Part shown: positions 43,564 to 52,884 of the stretch, one piece after another
Position numbering within the stretch: position 1 is the stretch's first letter
How the letters are laid out: each line of letters begins with the position of its first letter
NCBI RefSeq assembly: GCF_007558815.1
Contig: NZ_VLTJ01000013.1
Location: forward strand, 58,148 to 122,147
DNA: 64,000 nucleotides
Source of the DNA: Verticiella sediminum
GTDB lineage: Bacteria; Pseudomonadota; Gammaproteobacteria; Burkholderiales; Burkholderiaceae_B
Direction of reading: 5' to 3'
Position numbers and translations under genes: made by a program
The notes under the pieces: model-generated
What the model saw: the letters and a program-made list of their open reading frames with translations, nothing else
The model's database searches: none
Told to the model about the DNA's origin: nothing

Positions 43564-44514
43564 ATGATTCATGAACCGGACCAGACCGATCACCGGCGCC
43601 GCAAAGAGACCGAGCCCATCCGTGCCAGCCTGGCGCAGCGGGTTGCAGCATTCGTCGGGAACGATGGCGAACGTGCGACAGCCTTGCCTGGCCTGAGTTT
43701 TGCGAAGCTCACGGCCCCCACGCCGCCGGCGTCCTATCTGTACGACCCCAGCATCTCGATGATCATTCGAGGCAGGAAGCGCGTTCGGCTCGGGGGGACT
43801 ACCTACGTCTACGACGAGTCCCGCTTCCTGCTGACCGCCGTCAACCTCCCGACGGTGACCGAGGTGCTGGAGGCCAGCGCCGCAGCGCCGTATCTCTCGC
43901 TGCTCATGAGGCTGGACCTGCAAGCCGCCCGGCAAGTGATCGCCGAGGTGGACACGCACGAAGCGCACATGCCGGTGGGCGGCACAGCCATGGCAACAGG
44001 TCCTGCCACCCTCGAGCTTTTCGACGCCATCAGGAGATTGGTCGATCTGCTCGACAAGCCCAAGGATCTTGCACACCTGGGCGCATTGATCCAGCGGGAA
44101 GTCATCTATCGCATTCTCACGAGCCCGGTCGGCGCGCGTTTCCGCGAAGCCGTCCTGCTCGGCACGCAAAGCCAGAGGACAGCCAAGGCGATCGCCTGGC
44201 TTCGCGAGAACTACACGCAGCCGCTCAGGCTCGAGGCGCTGGCGGAACTGGCCGGCATGGGCGTGTCCACACTGCATCATCATTTCAGGGCCATGACCGC
44301 GATGAGCCCCTTGCAGTATCAGAAGCATCTGCGGCTGCATGAGGCACGCCGCATTCTTCTTGGCGAGAACGTGGATGCGGTGACCGCCGCGGTGCGCGTC
44401 GGCTACGAAAGCGCCTCGCAATTCAACCGCGAGTACCGACGCATGTTCGGCGCACCTCCCATCCGCGACGTGACGCCATTGCGCACACTCGGGGCAACTT
44501 GCAGATCGATCTGA
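43564..44514 (+). CDS. AraC family transcriptional regulator
   Basis: A 316-residue regulator with the AraC N-terminal cupin-like domain (PF06719 type: LPGLSFAKLTAPTPPASYLYDPSISMIIRGRKRVRLGG) and two C-terminal helix-turn-helix motifs (LRLEALAELAGMGVSTLHHHFRAMTAMSPLQYQKHLRLHEARRIL and VRVGYESASQFNREYRRMFG). GCAGGAGGG precedes the ATG at 43564. This subclass often sits beside SDR or aldo-keto reductase genes, and here it lies between a broken SDR on one side and an intact SDR on the other. Confidence 0.93.
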   Translation: MIHEPDQTDHRRRKETEPIRASLAQRVAAFVGNDGERATALPGLSFAKLTAPTPPASYLYDPSISMIIRGRKRVRLGGTTYVYDESRFLLTAVNLPTVTEVLEASAAAPYLSLLMRLDLQAARQVIAEVDTHEAHMPVGGTAMATGPATLELFDAIRRLVDLLDKPKDLAHLGALIQREVIYRILTSPVGARFREAVLLGTQSQRTAKAIAWLRENYTQPLRLEALAELAGMGVSTLHHHFRAMTAMSPLQYQKHLRLHEARRILLGENVDAVTAAVRVGYESASQFNREYRRMFGAPPIRDVTPLRTLGATCRSI

Positions 44515-44588
44515 TCCATGGGGAGGGCGCTTTCTGCAGGACGCGCATCCGGCGGGGATGCCGGTTCGGCTGGTCCGCGTCCGGCGGC

Positions 44589-45359
44589 CTAGCTGCGATT
44601 GCCTGGAATCGCGTGGCCACCATCGACGAGCAGTGTCTGGCCGGTCACGAAACTGGCGCCGGGCGAGCACAACCAGACGACCGCCTCGGCAATCTCTTCC
44701 GAAGAGCCGACCCGATGCATCGGCGTGTGCGCGATGAACGGCTTGAGCGTCTCTTCAGTCGTGTTTGTCCGCATCATCGGGGTATCGATCACGCCGGGAT
44801 TGACATTGTTGATGCGGATGCCGACGTCGGCGCATTCCAGCGCCAGCGCCCGCACCAGGCCGTCCAGCCCCGCCTTGGTCGCCGAATAGAGGCCGGAGCC
44901 CTTGAGGGCGCCGTGGGCCAGCCACGACGACGTGTTGACGATGGCGCCGCCGTGCCCCTGCCGCTTCATCTGGATGATCTGCGCCCGAGCGCAGAGCCAG
45001 GTTCCGCGCAGGTTGACGTTGATCGTCCTGTCGAAGTCTTCCGGGGTCAGATCCTCGATCGGCCCCCAGCCGCCCATGACGCCGGCATTGTTGAACGCAG
45101 CATCGAGCTTGCCGAAACGGGCAATCACCTGTTCGACCATCGCCGCCACCTGTTCCGGGGCGGTGATATCCGTCGGGATGCCGATGGCGGTGCCGCCGAA
45201 TCCCGAAATCTCGGCGACGACCTCATCGAGTTCGGAAGCCCGCCGCGCGGCGATTGCGACCTGCGCGCCTCGGCGCGCGAAGAGCAAGGCGGTGGCCTTG
45301 CCCATGCCCGAATTTCCTCCGGTCACGAGGATCGTCCTGCCTGCGTAGTCTTGTTGCAT
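44589..45359 (-). CDS. Short-chain dehydrogenase/reductase with glucose 1-dehydrogenase-like sequence
   Basis: A 256-residue classical SDR, intact. Cofactor motif TGGNSGMG, NNAGVM, catalytic serine in NTSSW, and YSATKAG with catalytic Tyr and Lys; it ends TGQTLLVDGGHAIPGN. An arginine after the second strand (AIAARRASEL) suggests NADP preference. AGGAGA lies upstream of the ATG. It is convergent with the AraC gene. Substrate unknown. Confidence 0.93.
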   Translation of the reverse strand: MQQDYAGRTILVTGGNSGMGKATALLFARRGAQVAIAARRASELDEVVAEISGFGGTAIGIPTDITAPEQVAAMVEQVIARFGKLDAAFNNAGVMGGWGPIEDLTPEDFDRTINVNLRGTWLCARAQIIQMKRQGHGGAIVNTSSWLAHGALKGSGLYSATKAGLDGLVRALALECADVGIRINNVNPGVIDTPMMRTNTTEETLKPFIAHTPMHRVGSSEEIAEAVVWLCSPGASFVTGQTLLVDGGHAIPGNRS

Positions 45360-45445
45360 ATCGCATCTCCTGAAGAAAAAGGGCTTTGGCCCGTTGGAAC
45401 TTGGGCTTCGCCGCTGACGATTGAGCCGCAGCGGCTGAACAAATG

Positions 45446-45927
45446 AACGGGACCTCGTGCGGACTCGTTCGCATCAATACCCATCACAGCGCGGCTGCTC
45501 TGTATGCCGTTCCGAAGCTGCAAGCGCGACGGCGGTCCTATCCCGGCGTCACCCTGAACATCACGACCCACGAGGGGCCGGTCGATATCGTGTCGGCCGG
45601 CTACGACGCAGGCATCCGCAATGGAGAGCAACTGGCCCAGGAGCACGTCCGCAGGATCTGGTGCAACAAGCCTGCCTCGCCTACCAAATGAGCACGTCCG
45701 GCGCCTTGCTGCGATGGCAGTTCCAGCGCGGATCACGCACGTCCGACCTTGCGATAAAGCCCGCCTTCATCACCAACGACATGGACCTCCTGGTGGATGC
45801 AGCGCTGCAAGGAAGTGGCGTGGGCTATCTGCTGCGCGAACAGGTTGCAGAGCACCTCGCCGGCGGAAGGCGGGTGGAACTCCTGCCGGAGAGTTCCAGC
45901 ATCGCCTGGAAACACGTCGGCGCGTGA
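45446..45927 (+). pseudogene. LysR effector-domain remnant
   Basis: Only the C-terminal part of a LysR regulator is recognisable and it lies in two frames. The first reads LVRINTHHSAAALYAVPKL...ITTHEGPVDIVSAGYDAGIRNGEQLAQ and stops at 45689. The second resumes with TSGALLRWQFQRGSR...NDMDLLVDAALQGSGVGYLLREQVAEHLAGGRRVELLPES and runs out. The helix-turn-helix is absent, a piece of the middle is missing, and the last strand is cut. It probably once regulated the adjacent SDR gene at 44589. Confidence 0.75.
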
Positions 45928-46099
45928 GCCCGATCCTTCCCGATCATTGCCTGATCGTCTCGATCGGCAGCCTGTTCGTGCTTGCCTCCAGGCTCGACCA
46001 TGACTGAGCCTGGCTCACAAGGTCATCCGATTTGCCCCACCTAATCCAATGCGGCGGGAATGACTAGATTGGCATCCAAAGCATCTCGCTTTGGACAAT

Positions 46100-46400
46100 C
46101 TCGGCGATGGCGTGACCCAATGGTCCGTCGGCCAAGGCGCTCGGGGTGGAGGTCTTCGTCACGACCAGCCGCCACGACAAGGGCGAGCGCCTGAAGGCCC
46201 CTCGGCGATGCCATCGACCCGGGCTTGTACCTGGCCAAGGGCGCCAGCCTTCGCGGCATTCCGGTCGGCAGCCGCGAGCAGCAGGAGCAAGTCGTCGAGT
46301 TCATCGAAGCGCACGGCATCAGGCCGATCATCTACGAGACGTTCGAGTTCGGCAATGCCAGGGCTGCTTATGCGGCGCGTTATCCGCGCGCGATAAAGCG
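46100..46400 (+). pseudogene. Zinc-type alcohol dehydrogenase remnant
   Basis: Fragments of an MDR-type NAD(P)-dependent alcohol dehydrogenase. One piece reads GVEVFVTTSRHDKGERLKA (Rossmann fold, second strand). After an apparent deletion and frame change comes LYLAKGASLRGIPVGSREQ followed by QEQVVEFIEAHGIRPIIYETFEF, the usual C-terminal part. Neither the zinc ligands nor a start codon remain. Adjacent to the LysR remnant, it belongs to the same decayed stretch. Confidence 0.65.
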
Positions 46401-46519
46401 TCGGCGCGATCCGTGGGGTTGTCCTGCCATGAGCAGGCCCACCCGCTGGACGTCCAGCGCCAAACGGTACGGCCATCGCCAGACAGCAGGAATCGACGTC
46501 CGCAAAGACGGGACAGGTT

Positions 46520-47755
46520 TCATGGCTTTCTTCTCCCGAGTGATGCGCTGCCCGCAGCGCACGCGGCGGCCAGCAGCAGCGCCGCGGCCAAGCCGGCCAG
46601 CAGCGTGACAAAGCCAGGCATCCGTGCCGCGATGAGTGGCCCGATGCTGGCGCCGGCGAACAGGACGAAGCCATTGAGGGCCATGCCACCGGCACGATGG
46701 GGCGCGGCCAGCGCGCCGTACTGTGTGATCATCGCAGGGACGGCGAGCGCAACGCCGGTGACGAAGATCAGGCTGCCGACGGCGATCCCGGCCAGCGATT
46801 GCGACAGCACCGCCTCCAGCGCCAGCCCGACAGCCGCCAGGACGTATCCGGCGCCGGCCACTCCCTGCATGCCGATGCGGGCGGCCAGCGGCCCGGCCAA
46901 CAGCGCCACGAACATGGCGGGCATTCCCGCCAGGCGCAGCAGGATGACCTTGCCGGGGTCGAGGCCCAGCGAGTCCAGATGCGGCCCGAGCGCCGTATAC
47001 ATGGCGACGAACGACAGCAGCAGCGTGATGTGCGCGCACGACAGCAGCAGGACGGCCGGCCGCACCGCGAGCCGGCACAGCGCGGCAAAGCGATGGCCCA
47101 AATGGCCATCGACGGCGGCACGCGCCGGCTCCTGGACCATTGCCGCGATCCCGGGAATCATCGCCACCAGGCACCCGCCCGTCGCCACGAACACCCAGGG
47201 CCAATCCCATCGCAGCGCCACCCAGGCTGCGATGGCCTGGCCGAAGATGCCCGCCACGAGAAACGACGTGGACATAGCGCCGATGGCGGTCGCGCGAAGC
47301 CGTGGCGGCGCGGCTTCGGCCAGATAGGCCAGGGCCACCGGTGCGAAGCTGGATGCCGCCAGCCCCTGCACGGCGCGCAGCCCGGCCAGCCAGGACAGCG
47401 ACGGGGCAAAAGCGCATGCGAATGTGGCGATCGACAGCGCGACCAGCCCGACCAGCATCACCGGCCGGCGGCCGTACTGATCCGAGATCGGCCCCCAGAT
47501 CAGGAATCCGCTGGCATAGGCCAGGCTGAATCCCGTGGCCAGTGCGAACGTGACGGCCCCCGGTGTGGCGGAACCGAAATCCCGGCCGACATGCGCCAGC
47601 AGCGGAATCGCCAGATAGAGCTGGGTGAGGACGAATAGCGCGGTCGTGACCAGCAGCGCGACGACGCCGCCGGCGGCGGCATGCGTCTGGGGGAGGGGGG
47701 CCGCTCTGTCGCCTGCATCTCCTGCCACGGCGGTGTTCAATGCGCGCTCAGCCAT
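46520..47755 (-). CDS. MFS transporter (YnfM/arabinose-efflux-like), module 1
   Basis: A 411-residue, 12-helix major facilitator transporter. Motif A-like loop GPISDQYGRRPVMLVG follows helix 2, and LRAVQGLAASSFAPVALAYL marks helix 4. It is probably a proton-coupled exporter of small molecules in the inner membrane. The ATG at 47755 is chosen because the hydrophobic core starts about 25 residues later; the longer frame is charged and unlikely. It is divergent from a TetR gene, with a palindrome in between, the classic drug-efflux arrangement. Confidence 0.9.
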   Translation of the reverse strand: MAERALNTAVAGDAGDRAAPLPQTHAAAGGVVALLVTTALFVLTQLYLAIPLLAHVGRDFGSATPGAVTFALATGFSLAYASGFLIWGPISDQYGRRPVMLVGLVALSIATFACAFAPSLSWLAGLRAVQGLAASSFAPVALAYLAEAAPPRLRATAIGAMSTSFLVAGIFGQAIAAWVALRWDWPWVFVATGGCLVAMIPGIAAMVQEPARAAVDGHLGHRFAALCRLAVRPAVLLLSCAHITLLLSFVAMYTALGPHLDSLGLDPGKVILLRLAGMPAMFVALLAGPLAARIGMQGVAGAGYVLAAVGLALEAVLSQSLAGIAVGSLIFVTGVALAVPAMITQYGALAAPHRAGGMALNGFVLFAGASIGPLIAARMPGFVTLLAGLAAALLLAAACAAGSASLGRRKP

Positions 47756-47924
47756 GATGCGCCCCTCGCGATGTCGGCGCGGTTTCTCCGAAGATGACCG
47801 AGTGCGCCTTGGCAAAGCCCCGGTTCACGATGGCCATGGGATGCCCTTCCTGGCCGAAGCGGGGCGCCGCCGTATCCGAGATGCCCGGCCCATGCTCAAA
47901 GACGATCAAGAGGTGTTTCACAAG

Positions 47925-47953
47925 TCAATATCCAACTACAACGTTGGAGTTGA
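47925..47953. promoter_or_regulatory. Probable TetR operator
   Basis: TCCAAC-TACAAC-GTTGGA with flanking TCAA and TTGA extends to a near-perfect inverted repeat of 29 bases, with an inner CAACGTTG palindrome. It lies in the 245-base divergent region, close to the TetR start. Symmetry and position support control of both genes. Confidence 0.6.
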
Positions 47954-48000
47954 TTCTAGTATGATTTTGAACAGAAGCACAATCGAGAGAGCAAGGACGA

Positions 48001-48588
48001 ATGGCCTGGGACACCGAAGGCACGAAGCGCAAGATTCTGGACGCGGCGGTGGCGGAGTTCGCCCGGCTCGGCCCGGACGGCGCCACGATCGATCGCATCG
48101 CCAAGGCGGCCGGCGTGAACAAGGAGCGTGTCTACAACTACTTCGGCGACAAGCGCGAACTTTTTTCTGCCGTGCTGCGCGGCGAGTTGGCGAAGGTGGC
48201 CCTGGCGGTGCCCGTTGCGTCCTTTGCCACCGAAGACATTGGGGAATATGCCGGCCGTGCTTACGACTACCACTGCGAGCATCCCGAACTGAGCCGGCTG
48301 ATGCGCTGGGAAGGCTTGACCTTCGACGGCGAGGTGCCGGACGAGGAGCAGCGGCGCGAGTATTACGGTTACAAGATCAAGGCCGTCGCCGACGGCCAGC
48401 AGCAAGGCGCCGTCACCCGCGCTTTGGAAGCCGATCATCTGGCCTTTCTGGTGCTCGCGCTGGCCGGCTGGTGGTCGGCCGTGCCCCAGGTCGCGCGCAT
48501 GTTGACCGGACAGGACGGGCCGAAGGAACATGCCAGGCGGCGAGCCTCGGTGGTGGAGGCTGCCCGCCGCTTGGCGTCTGCGCCGTGA
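48001..48588 (+). CDS. TetR family transcriptional regulator, module 1
   Basis: A 195-residue TetR-type repressor: helix-turn-helix TKRKILDAAVAEFARLGPDGATIDRIAKAAGVNKERVYNYFGDKRELFSAVL, then a helical ligand domain (YDYHCEHPELSRLMRWEGL) of the TetR_C_17-like type. It is divergent from the MFS gene and probably represses it until a drug-like ligand binds. Its 3' end lies 86 bases from the stop codon of the next MFS gene. Confidence 0.93.
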   Translation: MAWDTEGTKRKILDAAVAEFARLGPDGATIDRIAKAAGVNKERVYNYFGDKRELFSAVLRGELAKVALAVPVASFATEDIGEYAGRAYDYHCEHPELSRLMRWEGLTFDGEVPDEEQRREYYGYKIKAVADGQQQGAVTRALEADHLAFLVLALAGWWSAVPQVARMLTGQDGPKEHARRRASVVEAARRLASAP

Positions 48589-48674
48589 TGACATGTGAAC
48601 CGCACCACGTCCGGTTCTTCTCCCCGGGCCTACGGCCAGAAGCAATGCGGGCGGCGCAACGCCTCGGGCAGGCC

Positions 48675-49895
48675 TCATGCACTGTCATGGATGCGATGGG
48701 ACGCGGGAGCCGGCGCCTGTCCCCGTGTCGTCCACCATAACAACAGCGCCATCAAGCTGATCGCCGCGCCCAGCAGGCATACTCCCTGCCAGCCGGCACG
48801 GGCATAGGTGAGGGTGGTGCTGATCGCCCCAAGGCCGCTGCCGATCGCGTAGAACAGCATGTAGAGACCTACCAGTCGGCTGTGCGCTTCGGGCCGGGTG
48901 CGGAAGATCAGGCTCTGGTTGGTGACGTGCAGCGCCTGACCGCCCAGGTCGAGCAGAACGATGCCGATCACCAAAGCCCAGAGCGACCTTTGCATCAGTG
49001 ACAGCGGCCACCAGGCCAGCAGCAACACCACGAGCGCCGCCGCGCTGGCGCGCTGGGCATGGCCACGGTCGGCCCATTGTCCGGCACGGGCGGCGGCCAG
49101 CGCACCGACCACGCCGACGAGCCCGAAGGCACCGATGGTAGTGTGCGAGAAGCCGTAGGGCGGCGCGCTCAACGGCAGCACCAGCGCGCTCCAGAAGACG
49201 TTGAACGCCGCGAACATCAAAAGCGCCAGCAGGCCGCGTACTTGCAGTACCCGTTCCTGCCGCAGCAGCGTCAACATGGACGCGATCAGGCGCGGATAGC
49301 GCATCGTGTTCGGTGTTGCGGCCAAGGGCGGCAGCCGCCGCCATAGCGGCAGCGCGATCGCCAGCATCAGCACCGCGGCGCACAAGTAAACGCCGCGCCA
49401 GCCCGCCAAGTCGCTGACGCCGCCGGCGAACACCCGCGCCAGCAGCAGCCCGATGAACACGCCGCCCTGCGCCGCGCCCACGACCTGCCCTTGGCTCTGC
49501 GGCGGGGCGGCGCTGGCCGCGTAGGCGATCAGCCCTTGCGTCATCGCCGTGCCAAGCAGGCCCACGGCCAGCATGCCCGTCATCAGGGCAGGCGCGGACT
49601 GCGCCATGCCGACTGCCACCAGGGCGGCCACCAGCGCCAGCAGTTGCACCGCCATCAGGTGGCGGCGATCCATCCGATCGCCCAGCGGCACCAGCAGCAG
49701 CAGGGCCAGCGCACAGCCTATCTGCGTGGCCGTGACCACGCCGCCGATGGCTGCATGGCTGATGCCGAAGTCGCGCGCCAGCGCGTCCAGCAGGGGCTGC
49801 GCGAAATAGACATTCGCGACGCTCAGCCCACTGGCCGTGGCGAACAGCCACACCAGACTGCGTGGCAATGCCATCGAAATCGAAGAAGCCTTCAT
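48675..49895 (-). CDS. MFS transporter, module 2
   Basis: A 406-residue 12-helix MFS protein (MALPRSLVWLFATASGLSVANVYFAQPLL...). Motif A after helix 2 is PLGDRMDRRHLMAVQ, and the second-half equivalent is AGQWADRGHAQR. This is the YfhI/AraJ-like branch often annotated as MFS drug exporter. A long open frame runs upstream, but the start at 49895 just precedes the first helix. It is divergent from an HxlR regulator 111 bases away. Confidence 0.9.
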   Translation of the reverse strand: MKASSISMALPRSLVWLFATASGLSVANVYFAQPLLDALARDFGISHAAIGGVVTATQIGCALALLLLVPLGDRMDRRHLMAVQLLALVAALVAVGMAQSAPALMTGMLAVGLLGTAMTQGLIAYAASAAPPQSQGQVVGAAQGGVFIGLLLARVFAGGVSDLAGWRGVYLCAAVLMLAIALPLWRRLPPLAATPNTMRYPRLIASMLTLLRQERVLQVRGLLALLMFAAFNVFWSALVLPLSAPPYGFSHTTIGAFGLVGVVGALAAARAGQWADRGHAQRASAAALVVLLLAWWPLSLMQRSLWALVIGIVLLDLGGQALHVTNQSLIFRTRPEAHSRLVGLYMLFYAIGSGLGAISTTLTYARAGWQGVCLLGAAISLMALLLWWTTRGQAPAPASHRIHDSA

Positions 49896-49915
49896 GACCC
49901 GATATCCGTTCAATC

Positions 49916-49972
49916 TGGTTTCAAAACAAAACTGATTGGATGCTAGGCCAGGTGGTTTTAAAATGCAACTGA
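49916..49972. promoter_or_regulatory. Two 20-bp direct repeats, probable HxlR sites
   Basis: TGGTTTCAAAACAAAACTGA (49916-49935) and TGGTTTTAAAATGCAACTGA (49953-49972) agree at 16 of 20 positions, with start points 37 bases apart. They fill the divergent space between the MFS and HxlR genes. Direct repeats are a usual arrangement for HxlR-type regulators. Confidence 0.5.
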
Positions 49973-50006
49973 AATCGATGTCCCTGCCAATTCGCCAGGA
50001 GCTCCC

Positions 50007-50453
50007 ATGCCCCCTCGCAAACCCATGAATGACGAACCTTGTCCCGTTGCGCGCTGCGTCGGTCTCATCGGGGATCGCTGGTCGCTGCTCATCGTGCGCG
50101 ATGCCTTCGACGGCACGCGCCGCTTCGGCGACTTCCAGCGCAGCCTGGGCGTGGCCCGCAACATCCTGTCCGACCGCCTGCACAAGCTGGTCCAGGCCGG
50201 CATCCTGGAGACGCAGGCGGCCTCGGACGGCAGCGCCTATCAGGAGTACGTGCTGACGGCCAAGGGGGAGAATCTGTTTCCCATCGTCGTGGCGCTGCGG
50301 CAATGGGGAGAACGACACCTGTTCGAGCGCGGCGAGCGCCATTCTGTGTTGGTCGACAAGCGCACCGGCAAGCCGATTCCCCGCATGGCGCCGCAAGCCA
50401 AGGATGGCGCCGTGCTGCTGCCGGCAGCTACCGAAGTGCGGAAAGTGTCGTAG
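50007..50453 (+). CDS. HxlR family transcriptional regulator, module 2
   Basis: A 148-residue winged-helix regulator of the HxlR/MarR-like type: CPVARCVGLIGDRWSLLIVRDAFDGTRRFGDFQRSLGVARNILSDRLHKLVQAGILE. Two N-terminal cysteines (PCPVARC) are of the kind that sense oxidants or quinones in this family. The C-terminal tail is longer than the core domain. It probably controls the divergent MFS gene. Confidence 0.93.
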   Translation: MPPRKPMNDEPCPVARCVGLIGDRWSLLIVRDAFDGTRRFGDFQRSLGVARNILSDRLHKLVQAGILETQAASDGSAYQEYVLTAKGENLFPIVVALRQWGERHLFERGERHSVLVDKRTGKPIPRMAPQAKDGAVLLPAATEVRKVS

Positions 50454-50481
50454 GAGAATTCGACGGACTAGGGGCGGCAGC

Positions 50482-50547
50482 GATTGCATGGGTGAAGTGG
50501 CGTTCTTCGGCCACGGCCAGGAAGCAGGGCAGGTGCCGGAACCCCAT
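50482..50547 (-). pseudogene. LysR N-terminal stub at module 2/3 junction
   Basis: The minus strand begins MGFRHLPCFLAVAEERHFTH, the typical opening of a LysR-type regulator (M.LRHLR.FLAVAEE.HF.RAA), then loses similarity and runs into the 3' end of the HxlR gene. It starts 17 bases after the MFS stop on the same strand. The DNA matches the stub at 52986 (GAAGTGGC.TTCTTCGG, CAGGAAGCAG, CGCCATCGCG blocks). Confidence 0.7.
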
Positions 50548-50563
50548 CGCGCGTCGCCGCTGG

Positions 50564-51979
50564 TCAGCCTGCCGGCCGCTGCGTTCTCGCCAGCATCAGC
50601 AACAGCAGGCAGACCAGCAGGGCCGCGCCCAGGTTGTAGAGCATTCCCGCGACAAACGCCGAGGCGTATCGGCCCGCTTGCGCTGGCGTGCCATCACCTA
50701 CGGCCAGCGCCGCGCCGACTTGCTGGACGGTCGAGATCACGCCCGACGCCATGCCGGCCTGGGCCTCGTCGACAAAGCCCAGCACCAGATTCAAGAGCGG
50801 CGTCATGATGAAGCCTTGGCCGGCGCCGACGACGATCAGCACGGGAATCAGCCGCGTGGGCACCAGTTCCCCGCCTGCCATCCGTACCTGCGCAATCAGC
50901 AGCGCGATCGAGACGGCGTAGACCAGCGCACCCGCGACGATGGCGCGCGTTCCCGATCGCGCCACCAGCCGCGGCGCGGCCAGTGATGCCAGGACGAATC
51001 CCACGCTGCATGGCGCGAAGAGGCTGCCTGCCTCGAAGGGATCGAGCCCCAGCCCTGTCTGTACCAGCAAGGCGAAGCACAGGAAGAAGGAACTGGACGT
51101 GGAATAGACCAGCAGCACGAGCAGCGCGCCCAGCGCAAAACGGCGCTGCGCCAGCAATCGCATGTCCACCAGCGGCAATCCGCCGCCAGCCCGCCGCTGC
51201 TCCTGCTGCCGGTGGAACAGTGCAAGCAGCACCACCGCCACGCCCAGCGACCATAGGCTCCAGGCCGGCCAGCCTTGCCCTGGCCCTTCGATCAGCGGCA
51301 CCAGCAAGAGCGCCAGCCCGGCGCTGACCAGCGCCACGCCCGTCCCGTCCAGGGCCGGGCGCTGCGCGGTGCGGGATTCCGGAATGCACCGCGCAGCCGC
51401 GATGGCGAACAGGCCTATGGGCACGTTGATGAGAAAGATGCTGCGCCAGCCCAGCCCGAACAGGTCGGCATGCACCAGCCAGCCGCCCAGCACCTGGCCG
51501 GCGATGGCGGCCAGGCCCAGCGTCATCCCCAGCAGGCCAAACGCGCGGCGGCCGTCGTGGCCGTCGAAGTTGACACGGATGGACGCATAGACCTGCGGGA
51601 ACAGCAAGGCAGCCGCCAGCCCCTGCAGTACCCGCGCGCCGATCAGAAAGCCGGCGCTGGGCGCCAGTCCGCACAGCGTCGAGGCCAGTGTGAATCCGGC
51701 CATGCCGAAGACGAACAGGCGGCGCCGTCCGAACAGGTCGCCCAGCCGCCCGCCGGTAATCAGCAGCACGCCAAACGCCAGCTCGTAGCCGGCCACGATG
51801 AAGCCGATCTGCGCGAAGCTCGCGCCCAGCCCGACTTGCATGCTGGGAATGGCCACATTGACCACGAACAGGTCGAAGATCGTGACGAAGCCCGCCAGCA
51901 GCAGCACGGCCAGGCCGAGCCAGGGGGCGCGGTCGGCGGTGCGGGCGGACAGGCCCGACGGGAGGGAATTCGCGCTCAT
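50564..51979 (-). CDS. MFS transporter, DHA2 (EmrB/QacA) type, module 3
   Basis: A 471-residue MFS exporter with about 14 helices: FDLFVVNVAIPSMQ in helix 1 (DHA2 motif D1), GRLGDLFGRRRLFVFG (motif A) and RVLQGLAAALLFPQVYA. The C-terminal region (VQQVGAALAVGDGTPAQAGRYASAF) is short between the last helices. The ATG at 52009 has GAGG at good spacing and would add ten residues, so the true start is uncertain. It is divergent from an XRE-type regulator. Confidence 0.9.
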   Translation of the reverse strand: MSANSLPSGLSARTADRAPWLGLAVLLLAGFVTIFDLFVVNVAIPSMQVGLGASFAQIGFIVAGYELAFGVLLITGGRLGDLFGRRRLFVFGMAGFTLASTLCGLAPSAGFLIGARVLQGLAAALLFPQVYASIRVNFDGHDGRRAFGLLGMTLGLAAIAGQVLGGWLVHADLFGLGWRSIFLINVPIGLFAIAAARCIPESRTAQRPALDGTGVALVSAGLALLLVPLIEGPGQGWPAWSLWSLGVAVVLLALFHRQQEQRRAGGGLPLVDMRLLAQRRFALGALLVLLVYSTSSSFFLCFALLVQTGLGLDPFEAGSLFAPCSVGFVLASLAAPRLVARSGTRAIVAGALVYAVSIALLIAQVRMAGGELVPTRLIPVLIVVGAGQGFIMTPLLNLVLGFVDEAQAGMASGVISTVQQVGAALAVGDGTPAQAGRYASAFVAGMLYNLGAALLVCLLLLMLARTQRPAG

Positions 51980-52077
51980 CTGGTGTATCCGGAGAAGTAA
52001 CGCGATCATTCTCGAGCCCTCGTTAAACAATTACAATTTAACTGTTTATGCTATTACTGAAAGCAATGAGATAAGCG

Positions 52078-52884
52078 ATGCGAACTCTGGAGCGAACGCG
52101 TCCCGATCTGGCTGCCTTCCTGCGGACGCACCGCGAGCGCCTGTCGCCCGCCGATCTGGGCCTGCCCAGCAGCGGGCGCCGCCGCACGCCCGGACTCAGG
52201 CGCGAGGAAGTTGCCGCGCTCGCAGGTGTCGGCCTGACCTGGTACACATGGCTGGAACAGGGACGCGACATCGGCGTGTCGGCCACCTTTCTGGACAACC
52301 TGGCACGGGTGCTGAAACTGGATGCCGCCGAGCGGCGGCACATGTTCCTGCTGGCCCATGAACGGCCACCCGCCGAACCGGGCAAGACCTGGTGCGTGGT
52401 GCCACCGTTGGTGCATCGCCTGATGCACGACTTGGCGCCGCACTCGGCCTATGTGCTCAACCTGCGCTGGGATGTGCTGGCCTTCAATGCGCCCGCCGAT
52501 CAGATTTTTGCCTTCGGTTCGCACGCGCCCGAGCGGCGCAATCTGCTCTGGCTGTTGTTCACCGAACCCCTGCTGCGCGAGCGCCTGGATGCCTGGCATG
52601 AACAGGCACCGCTGATGCTGTCGAGCTTTCGCAGGGACTTCGCGCGCGCCACGCAGGACGCCGACATCCATGAGCTGGTGGACGAGCTGGAACGGGTTTC
52701 GCCCGAGTTCAAGACGTGGTGGCGCAAGCACGACGTTCACGCACCCTGCCATGGCGTGCGCAAGCTGATGATCGACGGCAAGGTCGAGCCGTTCGAGCAC
52801 ACCTCGCTGACCATCGACGAGGATCGGCATCTGCGGCTGGTGGTGTATGCCAGACCGCAGGATCAAACGGCGCAGAAGCGTTGA
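52078..52884 (+). CDS. XRE family regulator with MmyB-like ligand domain, module 3
   Basis: A 268-residue regulator. Residues about 10-90 are a helix-turn-helix of the XRE type (RRRTPGLRREEVAALAGVGLTWYTWLEQGRDIGVSATFLDNLARVLKL). Residues about 105-265 form a PAS-like MmyB domain (YVLNLRWDVLAFNAPADQIF...VSPEFKTWWRKHDV). This class often lies beside and controls SDR or MFS genes. It is divergent from the DHA2 transporter, with a 98-base gap that includes an AT-rich stretch. Confidence 0.92.
   Translation: MRTLERTRPDLAAFLRTHRERLSPADLGLPSSGRRRTPGLRREEVAALAGVGLTWYTWLEQGRDIGVSATFLDNLARVLKLDAAERRHMFLLAHERPPAEPGKTWCVVPPLVHRLMHDLAPHSAYVLNLRWDVLAFNAPADQIFAFGSHAPERRNLLWLLFTEPLLRERLDAWHEQAPLMLSSFRRDFARATQDADIHELVDELERVSPEFKTWWRKHDVHAPCHGVRKLMIDGKVEPFEHTSLTIDEDRHLRLVVYARPQDQTAQKR

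Noticed and set aside
48600..48674. A possible third LysR stub at the module 1/2 junction
   Set aside because: Minus-strand DNA has a faint match to the other stubs (GCTTCTGGCCGTAGGCC, GAGAAGAAC), but no frame preserves a LysR start, so it is too weak to claim.
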